From the NCBI GenBank assembly GCA_016712885.1, contig JADJQF010000003.1, forward strand, positions 767,395 to 831,394: a stretch of DNA of 64,000 nt, given 5' to 3'. Both the position numbers and the translations under genes were made by a program. Origin of the DNA: Candidatus Flexicrinis proximus. Lineage in GTDB: Bacteria > Chloroflexota > Anaerolineae > Aggregatilineales > Phototrophicaceae. The notes under the pieces were generated by a model. The model saw only the letters and a list, made by a program, of their open reading frames with translations, made no database searches and was not told the DNA's origin. Below, in pieces: positions 18,433 through 26,962 of the stretch (positions within the stretch are counted from its first letter, which is position 1; each line of letters begins with the position of its first letter).

Positions 18433-20175
18433 CTAATTGAGCTTGACCGCTGCGCCCTTTATTTCAACATTTCCTGTGGCCGTAAGTTTGATATTACTGC
18501 CCTTTATCTCTACGTCGCTGGACGCGGCATCCACAAGTATTTTACTGTCCGATATCTCGACTTTGCGGGTGCCATCTGTGACCGTGATTTTCTTGTTCTG
18601 AGTATCGAGCGTAATTTTGAACGTCCCGTCAGCGTCCTTGAGCGTGATGACCTTGTTGGTGCCGTCCAGCATCAGGCTGGTGCCGTCTTTTTCCTTGAGT
18701 TCGACGGTAGACAGATCGGATTTCTCGGTAAATTTCAGGTAATGGCCGGTACGGGTCTTCCAGAGGCGCTGGACAACGGCGCCGTCGACGACCAAGGTTT
18801 GGTGCGTCTCGGGTAAGGCGTCCTGGCCGTTCCAAAGCCCGCCTAATACATAGGGTTTGTTAAAGTTGCCGTTCTCGAAGGCGACGAGGACTTCGTCGTT
18901 GACTTCCGGCAGCGAGGTAATGCCACGGGTGGCCCCGGCGCCAATCGACGCCACGCGCGCCCAATACGATTCCTTTGCATCGTCCAACCACGGGAACTTC
19001 ACCTTGACCTTACCAGCGTTGCCGACACCCGAATCGAAGGCGTTATTGGTAACGATCGCCGGAACAACCCCATACCAAACCCGGGGCGGGTCCGTCTGAG
19101 GCGCAATCATGCCGGAAATCGTCGCGGGACGGCTGCCTTCGACCGTAAACTCAGTCTCATAGCCGTTTTCAGGGCTATAGATATGCCGGGCCGAAGTTAC
19201 GGCATAAGTACCATTCACCTTGGCCCCCGCACTGGCGATGGTAACCAGGGCGCCTGGAACAATTGCCACAATGCCAGATACACGTCCTTCGGCGACCACG
19301 AACTTGGAATTGATCTCGTCCAACCGCGCCTGTGCCAGTTTTTGCGCGCCGGTCGAGTCGATGATGTCGCTACTGAATTCGACATGTTCAGAAGCGCCAA
19401 ACTTCGTATTCGTGAGCGCAACACCGCTTTGACCCAAGCCGGTCGAAGGGTGCGACGTCGACGAGGTCTTGGTCGCGGTGATCGCAGTCTTGGCAGAGAC
19501 ATCCCAGCCTTTGACGGTCACTTTGGTGACCTGGCCGGCGCTGGAGAAGCGCGGGCGGAAGTACCGCAAGTCCGTGCCATAAGTGAGCGTCGCTACAGAT
19601 GACGTATCCGGCAGTTTAACCGAGAGTTTGCCCAACTTGCACTGGACCTCGAAACCGTTACGGCGGGCCAGCATCTGGATAAAGGCGAGGTCGGACGTAT
19701 TGTCCTGAAAGACGTGTTTGTGGACGGTCGTTGTCGCCGTGATCGTCTCGGTTTGCAGGCTGTTTTCGCCGGCAATCGAAGTAATGATGTCGCTGTCTTT
19801 CTGATCAACAAAGACACGCGTCTTCAGCGCGCGGTTCAGCCGGTGGAGTTTGTCGAAGGCGATAATGCGGGTCGTCACGTGTACATCGTCGTATTCAGGC
19901 TCGAAGGCGACAATTTCGCCGTTAAAAATCTCCGTCAGCGCATTGGTATCTCTTTTCTTAAATTTGATCGAGATCACTTTGCCGATATCGAAGGTGGCGC
20001 CGTCCAGATGCGTGAGTGAGTCGTCGAAAAGCGTCAGTTCACACATCGAGGGCTGATCGGCTGTCAAATCCACCGTCAGGTGTGCAAGATCATTCATTAC
20101 GGCGGTCGTCAAAGCAGTGCCATCGACCGAGATTACCGATTGATCTATAAGCGCTACTGTTGTTGATGTTGGCAT
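18433..20175 (-). CDS. eCIS VgrG-like spike protein (Afp8-like)
   Basis: The 580-residue product has an N-terminal phage GPD/VgrG-like region (about 1-345). A gp5-like OB-fold follows (about 370-450), with KVKVKFPWLDD, SYWARVAS and NDEVLVAFENGN. The C-terminus (about 490-580) is a regular beta repeat with alternating charged positions (ITLKDADGTFKITLD, VEIKGSNIKLTATG) that would form a trimeric beta-helix needle. It should be the hub and tip of the injection tube. No PAAR tip gene is visible next to it. The gene is 3 bases downstream of the LysM gene. Confidence 0.93.
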   Translation of the reverse strand: MPTSTTVALIDQSVISVDGTALTTAVMNDLAHLTVDLTADQPSMCELTLFDDSLTHLDGATFDIGKVISIKFKKRDTNALTEIFNGEIVAFEPEYDDVHVTTRIIAFDKLHRLNRALKTRVFVDQKDSDIITSIAGENSLQTETITATTTVHKHVFQDNTSDLAFIQMLARRNGFEVQCKLGKLSVKLPDTSSVATLTYGTDLRYFRPRFSSAGQVTKVTVKGWDVSAKTAITATKTSSTSHPSTGLGQSGVALTNTKFGASEHVEFSSDIIDSTGAQKLAQARLDEINSKFVVAEGRVSGIVAIVPGALVTIASAGAKVNGTYAVTSARHIYSPENGYETEFTVEGSRPATISGMIAPQTDPPRVWYGVVPAIVTNNAFDSGVGNAGKVKVKFPWLDDAKESYWARVASIGAGATRGITSLPEVNDEVLVAFENGNFNKPYVLGGLWNGQDALPETHQTLVVDGAVVQRLWKTRTGHYLKFTEKSDLSTVELKEKDGTSLMLDGTNKVITLKDADGTFKITLDTQNKKITVTDGTRKVEISDSKILVDAASSDVEIKGSNIKLTATGNVEIKGAAVKLN

Positions 20176-20178
20176 AAG

Positions 20179-20835
20179 CTACACCCTCAACTGCGTGCCG
20201 TTAGGGACACGCTGTGGGTTGTCGATGTTGTTCTGCTCGGCGATTTCGCGGTAGCTGCCCGGTTGCTGGCCATTCTGCGATGCGACATTGTCGAGCCGCT
20301 CGCCTTCCTGCATTTGCTGGGTGCTCTGCGCCTGCTCATTGGCGAGCTGATCCTGAATCTGCGGGGGCAGATCGGTTTCATCGATGAACTGTTGAAGGGT
20401 AATGGTTACTTTAGAGCGGAGGGGAATGCCCTCAGCGTTGAAGAGCACATAATTCTCGCTCATGGTGGTGATGATGGCCTTGAAGTAAAGACCGCCCCAC
20501 TCGAAGGCCACCTGCGGCGGCTGGCCTTTGCCGGTGTTGGTATCGATGGTATCCGGGTCAATCATCATCATGTTCCAGAGCGGCGCCGTAAAAGCACGCA
20601 CGTCACCAGGGCTACGAGTCGTGTCGAAATAGAGATTCAGCGTAAGACTTTGCGCGCCGCCATTGGTGAATGAAACAAGGGGCAGGTTAATCCCTGTCAC
20701 CGGACGATTCGCCCATGAGTTGGTTTTGCTGATGGTGAATTCGAACGGGTTGAACATGAAATAGACGATTTCTTCCGTATTCAGATTTGTGATCTTAGCC
20801 GGGTTAAGACTCCCTCGCGTGGTGGGCGCAGTCAT
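20179..20835 (-). CDS. eCIS tube-baseplate adaptor with C-terminal LysM-like domain (Afp7-like)
   Basis: The 218-residue protein resembles the CIS tube-type Afp7 family, with LYFDTTRSPGDVR, FEWGGLYFKAIITTMSENY and FNAEGIPLRSKVTITLQ. The last 45 residues form a LysM-like module (ERLDNVASQNGQQPGSYREI ending NGTQLRV). In Afp/PVC particles this protein joins the inner tube to the spike, and the LysM is thought to bind or organise the baseplate. It lies directly upstream of the spike gene. Confidence 0.9.
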   Translation of the reverse strand: MTAPTTRGSLNPAKITNLNTEEIVYFMFNPFEFTISKTNSWANRPVTGINLPLVSFTNGGAQSLTLNLYFDTTRSPGDVRAFTAPLWNMMMIDPDTIDTNTGKGQPPQVAFEWGGLYFKAIITTMSENYVLFNAEGIPLRSKVTITLQQFIDETDLPPQIQDQLANEQAQSTQQMQEGERLDNVASQNGQQPGSYREIAEQNNIDNPQRVPNGTQLRV

Positions 20836-20847
20836 TCGGCAGACTCC

Positions 20848-23800
20848 TTATCTTTTGCTGATACGTTCGGCTTCCGAACGCAGTTTGCCGCGAAGTACTT
20901 TCATAACGTCCGCAGCCAGTTTGTCCACATCCATCGCGGATGATTGTGGTTGTGACGGCTCGGAGACCGAAGTGGTCACTTCCTCTACACTTATCGCACG
21001 TTGAACCGGGGCGGGTTCGGAGATCGACTGCACGTCGCGGCCACTTTCACGTGCTGCGAACTGCTCCCGATAGGCGTCCCGAGACGGACTGCGCTGGACG
21101 GTGGATTGAGAAGCCGGGGGCGCAGGCATGCTGCCGGGTCGCGGGACCATGCCCGCGGCAACAAGGGCCTGGAACACATCCATCTTTTGCGCGGCGCCGC
21201 CCGTGGTGAGCGGCGACTCCTCGGACACGGACTCATCGGTTTCGCGCTGAAGCGCATCGGACTTCGCTAAAGGCAGCGGATCGAACGGGAGGACGGGAGG
21301 TGGTTCAGCGGCCTGGACCTGCCGCTGGACCCTGGATGTCCGGGAGCGCATGGCCTGAAGATCATCAAACGGAATCCCAGAGACCGACGGTTGATCGGCG
21401 GTCATGGCTGCGTCGGCCTGTCTCTGGACGACAGGCGGGGATTGTGATGGAACGGCAGGCAGCGGATCAAATGGGATCGCTAATGGGCTGACGTCGGCAG
21501 GTGGCGATTGCACTTCCGGCGCCACGGAATCCGGTGCGGATGCTTCGGCCGGCTGCCGCTGCACCTGTACCGGCTCAGCGGTTGCAGGCTGAACCATGGG
21601 GGGCGTCTGCGCGGCTATCGGGTCGACAGGCGATGAGACAGCGGACTCAGCCGCGGTTTCCGGCCGGCGCTGGATCGCAGGCGGTTGGGACGGCTGCGCG
21701 ACCGACGGCGCGTCAAATGGCAGCTGCGGAGGTGCGACGTCCGCCATCTCCGCGGCGGGTTGACCGGGCTCCGGCTGCCGCTGCACCGCTGGCTGCGCTG
21801 GCGGAGCAGGCGACTGAATCTGCGTTACGGCATCCTGAGCCGAGGCATCCGAATTGATCTGAACTGGTTGAACCGAGCTATCCACCTGCCGATTAATCAC
21901 CGGCGAAGGTGTATCAGCCGATGGCGAGCGCATAACCGGGGATGGCGGAATGCTGTCAGAGGGTTGACTTTGCGGCGCAGCCGGAGTCGCGTCAAACGGA
22001 AGGGGTGCAGGTTCCACATCTACGGCAGACGTCGCCCATTCAGGCTCGCGCTGTACCAAAGAAGGCGCAGATGGGGCTTCCGGAGATGACACACCCTGCG
22101 GCAGCGGCGATTCCGGTCCAGGCTGAGAAGCCGGGAGGGTCTGCGCGGGAGCAGCAAACTCGGGCATGCGCTGGATCGACAAGGCGTCCGGCGCCGCAGA
22201 TTGGACAATATCCGACGAGTCGAAGGATGGCGGAGGGACAGGAGATGCGGCTTCCGAGGTACGCTGAACAGCATCCGGTGCGGAAGGACTCAAAGATGGC
22301 AGGCCGCCAGGCACATCCGGCTGCGGTGAGGCGGCGGGATGAGACTGAGGCGCGCTCTCCGGCTGGCGCTGGACGGTAGGTGCCGCCTGCGGTTGGGAGA
22401 TACGTAACGACTGCGTCGAATCGGGAGCTGGTTGATCGAAGGGCAACACGGGCGGGATGACATCCGCCATTTCCGGGGTCGGCGGTAAAACATCCGCCAT
22501 CTCTGGCGCATCGACCCGATCAACCTGCGGCTGGCGCTGAACGACAGGAGCCGGGCTGGCGGTGTCAGGCGATGTCAGGGACGGTATGTCAGGCGGAGGC
22601 GGTACGGCAATCGGCGATGCTGAAGGCACAGACAGATCGCGCGAGGGTATGGCTGCGTCGGGCGTGCTGCTCTCCAGTTGACGCTGCACTGCCGGAAGTC
22701 CGGTCTCCTGCGTGGAGACCGAAGGCTGGGGCGATGCATCTGACGGTTGGCCTGACAGATCGGGCTGGCGCTGGAGCTGACTCTGCGGAGGAACGGCAGA
22801 GGTCGGTATCTGCGCATCACCTATGGGCTGGTCAAAGGGAAGCACAGGCGGGATGACATCCGCGACTTCCGGCACAGGCAGAGGACTAACACTCAATGGC
22901 GCCGGCTCACGCTGGACGACCTGCGGCGCATCCTGCGCGATCAGGGGAGCGCTGACGGGGTTTGTGTGGCGCTGGACATCTGGCGCGCCGGACGTTTCAG
23001 ACGCGGGGGTGTCGATGCTGCGCGAGGGAGGCACTGAATCGGTCTGGCGCTGCAACGTCGTCGGGGCAGGCACCGCGACTGGCAGAACGGCATCCGCTGT
23101 AGGCTGCCGAGTTTCAGTCGGAAGCGATGGCTCGGGTTCCGGCATATCACGCTGGACAACCGATGATGTACTGGCCGGGGCGGCCGGTGATTCCGAGACG
23201 GGTTGGTCAAATGGAAGCACAGGTGGAACGACATCCGCCATTTCGGGCGCGGCGTCCGCCTGACGCTGGATGGGCGGAGTGGGCAAAGACGGTGCGGCGG
23301 CTGGCGCTGAAAGCTGAGGGTTATTCTCAGGCTGGGTGGGCTGAACCGGCGACTGAACAGCCGGACGGGTATCTGATGTGGGTTCGGCTGCCCGCTGCAA
23401 TGCAGGAGCGGCGCTGGCCGGGGGCAGGTCGATGCCGGATGCGGCAGGCGCAGCGGCGGCCGAAGTATCTGGCCGATGTGCCGGGGTTGACGGACGGGTG
23501 TCTGCTGCTGGCTCGGCTACCCGTTGCACCGATGGTGCGGCGCTGGCCGGAGGCAGGTCGATGCCGGATGCGGTCGGAGCGTCTGGTTGATGTGCCGGAG
23601 TTGACGGACGGGTGTCGGTTACCGGGTCGGCTGCACGCTGAAGTGTGGGCGCGGTACTGGCCGGAGCCGCGTCGATGCCAGATGTGGTCGGAGCGTCTGG
23701 TTGATGTGCCGGAGTTGACAGACGGGTGTCGGTTACCGGGTCGGCTGCACGCTGAAGTGTGGGCGCGGTACTGGCCGGAGCCGCGTCGATGCCAGATGCG

Positions 23801-24276
23801 GTCGGACCGTCTGGTTGATGTGCCGGAGTTGACGGACGGGTGTTTGCTGCTGGCTCGGCTGCCCGCTGCACCGCCGGCGCGTCGACGCCGGTTGCGGGGG
23901 GCGTGGGCGCGGAAGAAATACCCGGCTCGGTCGCCTGTCGCTGAACCGCCGGTGTCTGCGGTTGCGTAATCGGGGGTGCGGCAGGCGCGGGGTCTAATGG
24001 AAGCGGCGGCAAGCTCTCGGACATGACCGGCGCAGGGGCAGCGGATTCGCGTTGAACCACAGAGGTGGGCACAGCGGTATGTGACGCAGACGGGAGACCG
24101 GAAGATGGTACTTCGGATTCCGTGCGCTGCACTGCAGGCGGCGCCTGCGGTTGGACCGGCGGAGTAGTCTGCATCTCCTGCGGCTGAGAGGGCCTGTCAG
24201 GCTGCATAATCGCCGGTGGGAGATTTTCCGAAACTGGTTCGCGCTGGATCTGTGGCTGCGCAGGAGCAGGAGTCAC
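20848..24276 (-). CDS. Disordered Pro/Gln-rich VQR-repeat protein of the eCIS operon
   Basis: The 1142-residue product is almost wholly low complexity, rich in Pro, Ala, Gln and Ser. Dozens of VQR/LQR tripeptides recur. A second motif, of the type EMADVxPPxLPFD, appears at least six times at irregular spacing. Residues about 129-302 contain four copies of a 38-43 residue unit. The only helix-like part is the C-terminus (DKLAADVMKVLRGKLRSE...), which matches the small protein at 25753-25902. No enzyme domain is seen. Its place between tube and adaptor genes suggests a structural, tape-measure-like or cargo-tethering role, but this is a guess. The start is GTG and overlaps the previous gene's stop (GTGA), with no clear ribosome site. 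Confidence 0.75.
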   Translation of the reverse strand: MTPAPAQPQIQREPVSENLPPAIMQPDRPSQPQEMQTTPPVQPQAPPAVQRTESEVPSSGLPSASHTAVPTSVVQRESAAPAPVMSESLPPLPLDPAPAAPPITQPQTPAVQRQATEPGISSAPTPPATGVDAPAVQRAAEPAANTRPSTPAHQPDGPTASGIDAAPASTAPTLQRAADPVTDTRLSTPAHQPDAPTTSGIDAAPASTAPTLQRAADPVTDTRPSTPAHQPDAPTASGIDLPPASAAPSVQRVAEPAADTRPSTPAHRPDTSAAAAPAASGIDLPPASAAPALQRAAEPTSDTRPAVQSPVQPTQPENNPQLSAPAAAPSLPTPPIQRQADAAPEMADVVPPVLPFDQPVSESPAAPASTSSVVQRDMPEPEPSLPTETRQPTADAVLPVAVPAPTTLQRQTDSVPPSRSIDTPASETSGAPDVQRHTNPVSAPLIAQDAPQVVQREPAPLSVSPLPVPEVADVIPPVLPFDQPIGDAQIPTSAVPPQSQLQRQPDLSGQPSDASPQPSVSTQETGLPAVQRQLESSTPDAAIPSRDLSVPSASPIAVPPPPDIPSLTSPDTASPAPVVQRQPQVDRVDAPEMADVLPPTPEMADVIPPVLPFDQPAPDSTQSLRISQPQAAPTVQRQPESAPQSHPAASPQPDVPGGLPSLSPSAPDAVQRTSEAASPVPPPSFDSSDIVQSAAPDALSIQRMPEFAAPAQTLPASQPGPESPLPQGVSSPEAPSAPSLVQREPEWATSAVDVEPAPLPFDATPAAPQSQPSDSIPPSPVMRSPSADTPSPVINRQVDSSVQPVQINSDASAQDAVTQIQSPAPPAQPAVQRQPEPGQPAAEMADVAPPQLPFDAPSVAQPSQPPAIQRRPETAAESAVSSPVDPIAAQTPPMVQPATAEPVQVQRQPAEASAPDSVAPEVQSPPADVSPLAIPFDPLPAVPSQSPPVVQRQADAAMTADQPSVSGIPFDDLQAMRSRTSRVQRQVQAAEPPPVLPFDPLPLAKSDALQRETDESVSEESPLTTGGAAQKMDVFQALVAAGMVPRPGSMPAPPASQSTVQRSPSRDAYREQFAARESGRDVQSISEPAPVQRAISVEEVTTSVSEPSQPQSSAMDVDKLAADVMKVLRGKLRSEAERISKR
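23370..23890. repeat. About 114-bp tandem coding repeat
   Basis: Four in-frame units encode STPAHQPD...SGID..PAS.AP..QRAA(D/E)P. Two neighbouring units near 23580-23810 are almost identical at DNA level, suggesting recent duplication or ongoing unit exchange. Confidence 0.8.
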
Positions 24277-25283
24277 TGCGGATGCTGGGGTAAATCCGCC
24301 TGACGCTGAACCGGTTGCGCTGGTGTTGGGGGTTGGATTTCGGGCGAGACGGGTCGCGGAGTCAGCGGGGACTCCGGCACAAATAACGTCTGGTCCGGTT
24401 CGGAATCGCGCTGAAGTACAGGGAGGGACGCCGGGTTATCCGATGGGGATGGAGCGTCGTTCGGGAAGGTAAACGGCAAGCTGTCGGGAGACGCCGGAAT
24501 ATCGACTCCACGCTGAAGACTGTCGGCAGCCGGAGCGCCGACTAAAGGTTCAGGAAACGGGGCCCCGTCCCCTTCATTTGCGTCGTCATCGTCGTCGCGC
24601 GAGGCAGCAGGCTTCTGTTCAGACTCGCGACCTGCCTTTGGAGTCTTGGGCGGCACCTTTGAGGCCTGGTCCCCTGGCTCACGGTGGTCAGTCAATGCCT
24701 TGGTCTGGATGTAGTCCACATCGGCAGAGCCACGACGGCGCAGTCGCGACGAGTGCGGGACGTCTGGATCATCCGATGCCGGCATCTCGGCTTTAAGTTG
24801 TGGCGCACGCTCCTCGGTGAGACGCTGCACAGCGGCCGCACGCTCACGATCGCGGCGCAAAAGTTCTTTCAATGCAGGCGGCGTCGGTTCGTCGCTGACC
24901 GGGATCGGCTGGCCCTTGTACATCAACGGCTTACCGTCCGGGCCGGTTGCGGCAGGGGGCCTTACGGCAGGCTGCGTGTCACGCTGGACACTGGGTGGGG
25001 TCACCGCCGTGACTGGGGTCTCTGCAAGCGGAAGCAGCGGCGCCTGATCAGGGGGGCTAATCGCCGTATCGAACGGCAACGGCGCACTGGCGATCCCCTG
25101 CGGTACTGTTTCGGTGGCTGTGGGCGGCGCTGTCCAGCTGGGTGCTGGCGGTCCCTGAGGTTCGGGGATCATCGGGATTTCGGGCAGTGCGGAGGCGTAG
25201 TGACGCATCACGGAGCGCGAGAAGCTGCGCATCCGTTGACCTGCCGTCGATCCCGGCCCACGCCGGTTACGCCGTGCCGCCAT
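24273..25283 (-). CDS. Disordered Pro-rich protein of the eCIS operon
   Basis: The 336-residue product starts with a basic segment (MAARRNRRGPGSTAGQRMRS), then becomes Pro/Ala/Gln-rich with VQR and LPFD motifs like those of the next gene. It ends QPVQRQADLPQHPQ and stops within the GTGA overlap with that gene. Similar composition and motifs across the junction mean the two could be one long protein split by an indel, or two coupled genes. It lies 8 bases after the tube protein gene. No known domain was recognised. Confidence 0.7.
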   Translation of the reverse strand: MAARRNRRGPGSTAGQRMRSFSRSVMRHYASALPEIPMIPEPQGPPAPSWTAPPTATETVPQGIASAPLPFDTAISPPDQAPLLPLAETPVTAVTPPSVQRDTQPAVRPPAATGPDGKPLMYKGQPIPVSDEPTPPALKELLRRDRERAAAVQRLTEERAPQLKAEMPASDDPDVPHSSRLRRRGSADVDYIQTKALTDHREPGDQASKVPPKTPKAGRESEQKPAASRDDDDDANEGDGAPFPEPLVGAPAADSLQRGVDIPASPDSLPFTFPNDAPSPSDNPASLPVLQRDSEPDQTLFVPESPLTPRPVSPEIQPPTPAQPVQRQADLPQHPQ

Positions 25284-25291
25284 CGCCTGAT

Positions 25292-25753
25292 CTACCCCTG
25301 CAGCGCGGACAACGCGCCTTCAAATACAAATCCGTGGTAAACAAACTCAAGTTCTTCAATGACTACTTCGTTGGATGAGGACTTCAGCGTCGGGCCGACC
25401 CACTTGGTAGGAAGGACATCGCGGAAATTCCACAACACGACCGGGATACGCGCGGTGTCGGCAAGAATAACCGTGACCTGCCGGTAAGCATTGGCAAAGT
25501 CCCCGTTCATCACCTGCATATACCAGTTGAGGAGCTGCATGTCCCGAGAAATACCGTGTTTCAGGGTTGCTGTGCCGACGTTGACGCGAACCGGCAGTTG
25601 ATGCGTATAAGTATTCTGACCGCCCTCTTTCACAGGGTCGAGATCTACCGACAGACTCGGCAGGCGGAACTCTGTGAAGACGATACTGTACAGGCCTTCG
25701 ACCTGTACCATAAAGCGCAGGCCACTATGAAATTCAGTGAGCATGTCGATCAT
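25292..25753 (-). CDS. eCIS inner tube protein (gp19-like, TIGR02241 type), copy 2
   Basis: The 153-residue protein has the tube fold motifs of eCIS tail tube proteins: FMVQVEGLYSIVFTEF, TLKHGISRDMQLLNWY and VVLWNFRDVLPTKWVGP, and it ends in an ELEFVYHGF strand. It is a paralogue of 26459-26920. Loci of this type often have two tube genes, one for the shaft and one for the first ring on the baseplate. The start ATG overlaps the stop of the small upstream gene (ATGA). Confidence 0.92.
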   Translation of the reverse strand: MIDMLTEFHSGLRFMVQVEGLYSIVFTEFRLPSLSVDLDPVKEGGQNTYTHQLPVRVNVGTATLKHGISRDMQLLNWYMQVMNGDFANAYRQVTVILADTARIPVVLWNFRDVLPTKWVGPTLKSSSNEVVIEELEFVYHGFVFEGALSALQG

Positions 25754-25902
25754 CAGCGTCTCCGATCACGTTTGCTGCGGCGTTCGTTTTCAGTGCGCAG
25801 TTCTGCGCGTAGCATCCGCCAAACACGCTCGGCGACCTTGCGGACAAGTGCTTTGTATTCCTGCTGATCCATGTTGCTGCCGGATGACGACCCACTGGGC
25901 AT
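25753..25902 (-). CDS. Small basic helical protein of the eCIS operon (49 aa)
   Basis: I chose the start at 25902 because GAGGGA lies 7 bases upstream. The product is 49 residues: a Ser/Gly-rich start, then MDQQEYKALVRKVAERVWRM and a basic helix ending SKRDRRR. The helix aligns closely with the C-terminus of the 1142-residue protein, with the pattern KxAxxVxxxLRxxLRxExERxSKR. It overlaps the tube gene by ATGA. No family was recognised; a docking or adaptor peptide is plausible. Confidence 0.7.
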   Translation of the reverse strand: MPSGSSSGSNMDQQEYKALVRKVAERVWRMLRAELRTENERRSKRDRRR

Positions 25903-25931
25903 TTCTGTTCCCTCTGATGCCTGCAAACAAC

Positions 25932-26081
25932 TTACGACTGGCGTGGTGCACGGTTGAGCGTTTCGAGCCATGCCAGACGTTCACGATGGGTCAAGCGCAG
26001 AATGTCGTCATGCGCCCAACTTAAGTGCTTCGCCAAGTGCGCTACCTCCTCGCGCAAGCCATCGAGGGGGTAGCGGACTAT
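25932..26081 (-). CDS. Small DUF6760-like eCIS protein with non-standard start
   Basis: A frame ending in TAA at 25932-25934 encodes RYPLDGLREEVAHLAKHLSW followed by DDILRLTHRERLAWLETLNR. This matches my recollection of the DUF6760 family of short eCIS proteins (YP.D.L.EEVA..AYH..W...I..L.H.ER..W). No ATG or GTG is in frame. Candidates are an ATA at 26081-26079 overlapping the previous stop (ATAG), or a TTG at 26057-26055 that would remove the conserved YPLDGL. The family position directly after the tail assembly chaperone gene fits. The coding call is good; the start is uncertain. Confidence 0.6.
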   Translation of the reverse strand: MVRYPLDGLREEVAHLAKHLSWAHDDILRLTHRERLAWLETLNRAPRQS

Positions 26082-26446
26082 TCCCCCAGCGGGGGAAGCT
26101 CCACTTCAAATTCATGCCCACAGTTAGGGCAAACAGCGTCGGTTGTTCGGACGTCGAGATCATTCAACTGACGGTAAAAGTCCTGCAGATAAGTCACGTC
26201 GGCTGAGAAAAAGCGCTCGACCATATTCGGTGTGACCCGGTTATACGGACCCAATCTGGTGATGACCTGCGAGAGCAGAATCACCACCAGATAGGCCTCG
26301 TTGTTACGCACACGAGGATCACGCAGCGGTGCAATTTCGTCCATCGCTGTCGCCAGACGCATTGTTCCGTCGCGGTGAACCGCGCCGGTATCGTCCACGT
26401 AGCCTTTCGGCAGGACGAACGGAAACTCCGTTTGCAGCATCCTCAA
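26078..26446 (-). CDS. eCIS tail assembly chaperone-like protein with CPNCG zinc motif
   Basis: The 122-residue protein has the pattern of tail assembly proteins in eCIS operons: LQTEFPFVLPKGYVDDTG, GTMRLATAMDEIAPLRDPRV and AYLVVILLSQVITRLG. The C-terminus carries one CPNCG motif (CPNCGHEFEVE), perhaps half of a zinc site completed by dimerisation. The start could be M1 or M3. The gene lies 12 bases after the tube 1 gene, as usual in these loci. Confidence 0.82.
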   Translation of the reverse strand: MRMLQTEFPFVLPKGYVDDTGAVHRDGTMRLATAMDEIAPLRDPRVRNNEAYLVVILLSQVITRLGPYNRVTPNMVERFFSADVTYLQDFYRQLNDLDVRTTDAVCPNCGHEFEVELPPLGE

Positions 26447-26458
26447 TCTTCCCTACGG

Positions 26459-26920
26459 TTACGACGCGCGAATCATGCCTTCGTGCACGATTGTGACTTC
26501 TTCGACACCGAAGCTGTTGTCATCCGACTTGACTGACGGGCCGGTGACCTTGCTGGGCCAGGCGTTGATGAAATCCCAGCGCGCAACCGGCGTATAGTCG
26601 CGATCGAGCATGATGATCGACATATTGGCGCGGGCGTCGCCCATATGGCCTTGTTCGACCAATGCGCGCCACGCCCAGATTTGCATGTCAGCGGTGATAC
26701 CCCGCTTGAGGGTGACATCCTGGAACTTGAGGCGGCCCGGAATTTTCTGGACAAGCTCGTGACCGTTTTCATCAACGACCTTGTGTTCAACGATTTCGTT
26801 TTCCGATCCGATACCCGCACATTCCGTGAAGTAGCCGGTCATTGGCGCGGTGCCACTGACCTCGAGCTGAAAGTTAAACCCGATGAGAGGGTCACTTGCG
26901 CGCCCACTGGAAGCTGCCAT
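26459..26920 (-). CDS. eCIS inner tube protein (gp19-like), copy 1
   Basis: The 153-residue protein has the tail tube signature: DPLIGFNFQLEVSGTAPMTG, FTECAGIGSENEIVEHK, FQDVTLKRGITADMQIWAW and ARWDFINAWPSKVTGPS. It polymerises inside the sheath. It follows the sheath gene by 42 bases and has AGGAG upstream of the ATG. Confidence 0.95.
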   Translation of the reverse strand: MAASSGRASDPLIGFNFQLEVSGTAPMTGYFTECAGIGSENEIVEHKVVDENGHELVQKIPGRLKFQDVTLKRGITADMQIWAWRALVEQGHMGDARANMSIIMLDRDYTPVARWDFINAWPSKVTGPSVKSDDNSFGVEEVTIVHEGMIRAS

Positions 26921-26962
26921 GATCTAAATCTCCTGTGCTCTGCGTAATCAGCTGCGGACGGA

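Noticed and set aside
23127..23969. 280-residue plus-strand frame opposite the VQR protein
   Set aside because: It is the shadow of a repetitive minus-strand gene, with Arg/Trp-rich sequence and no start signals.
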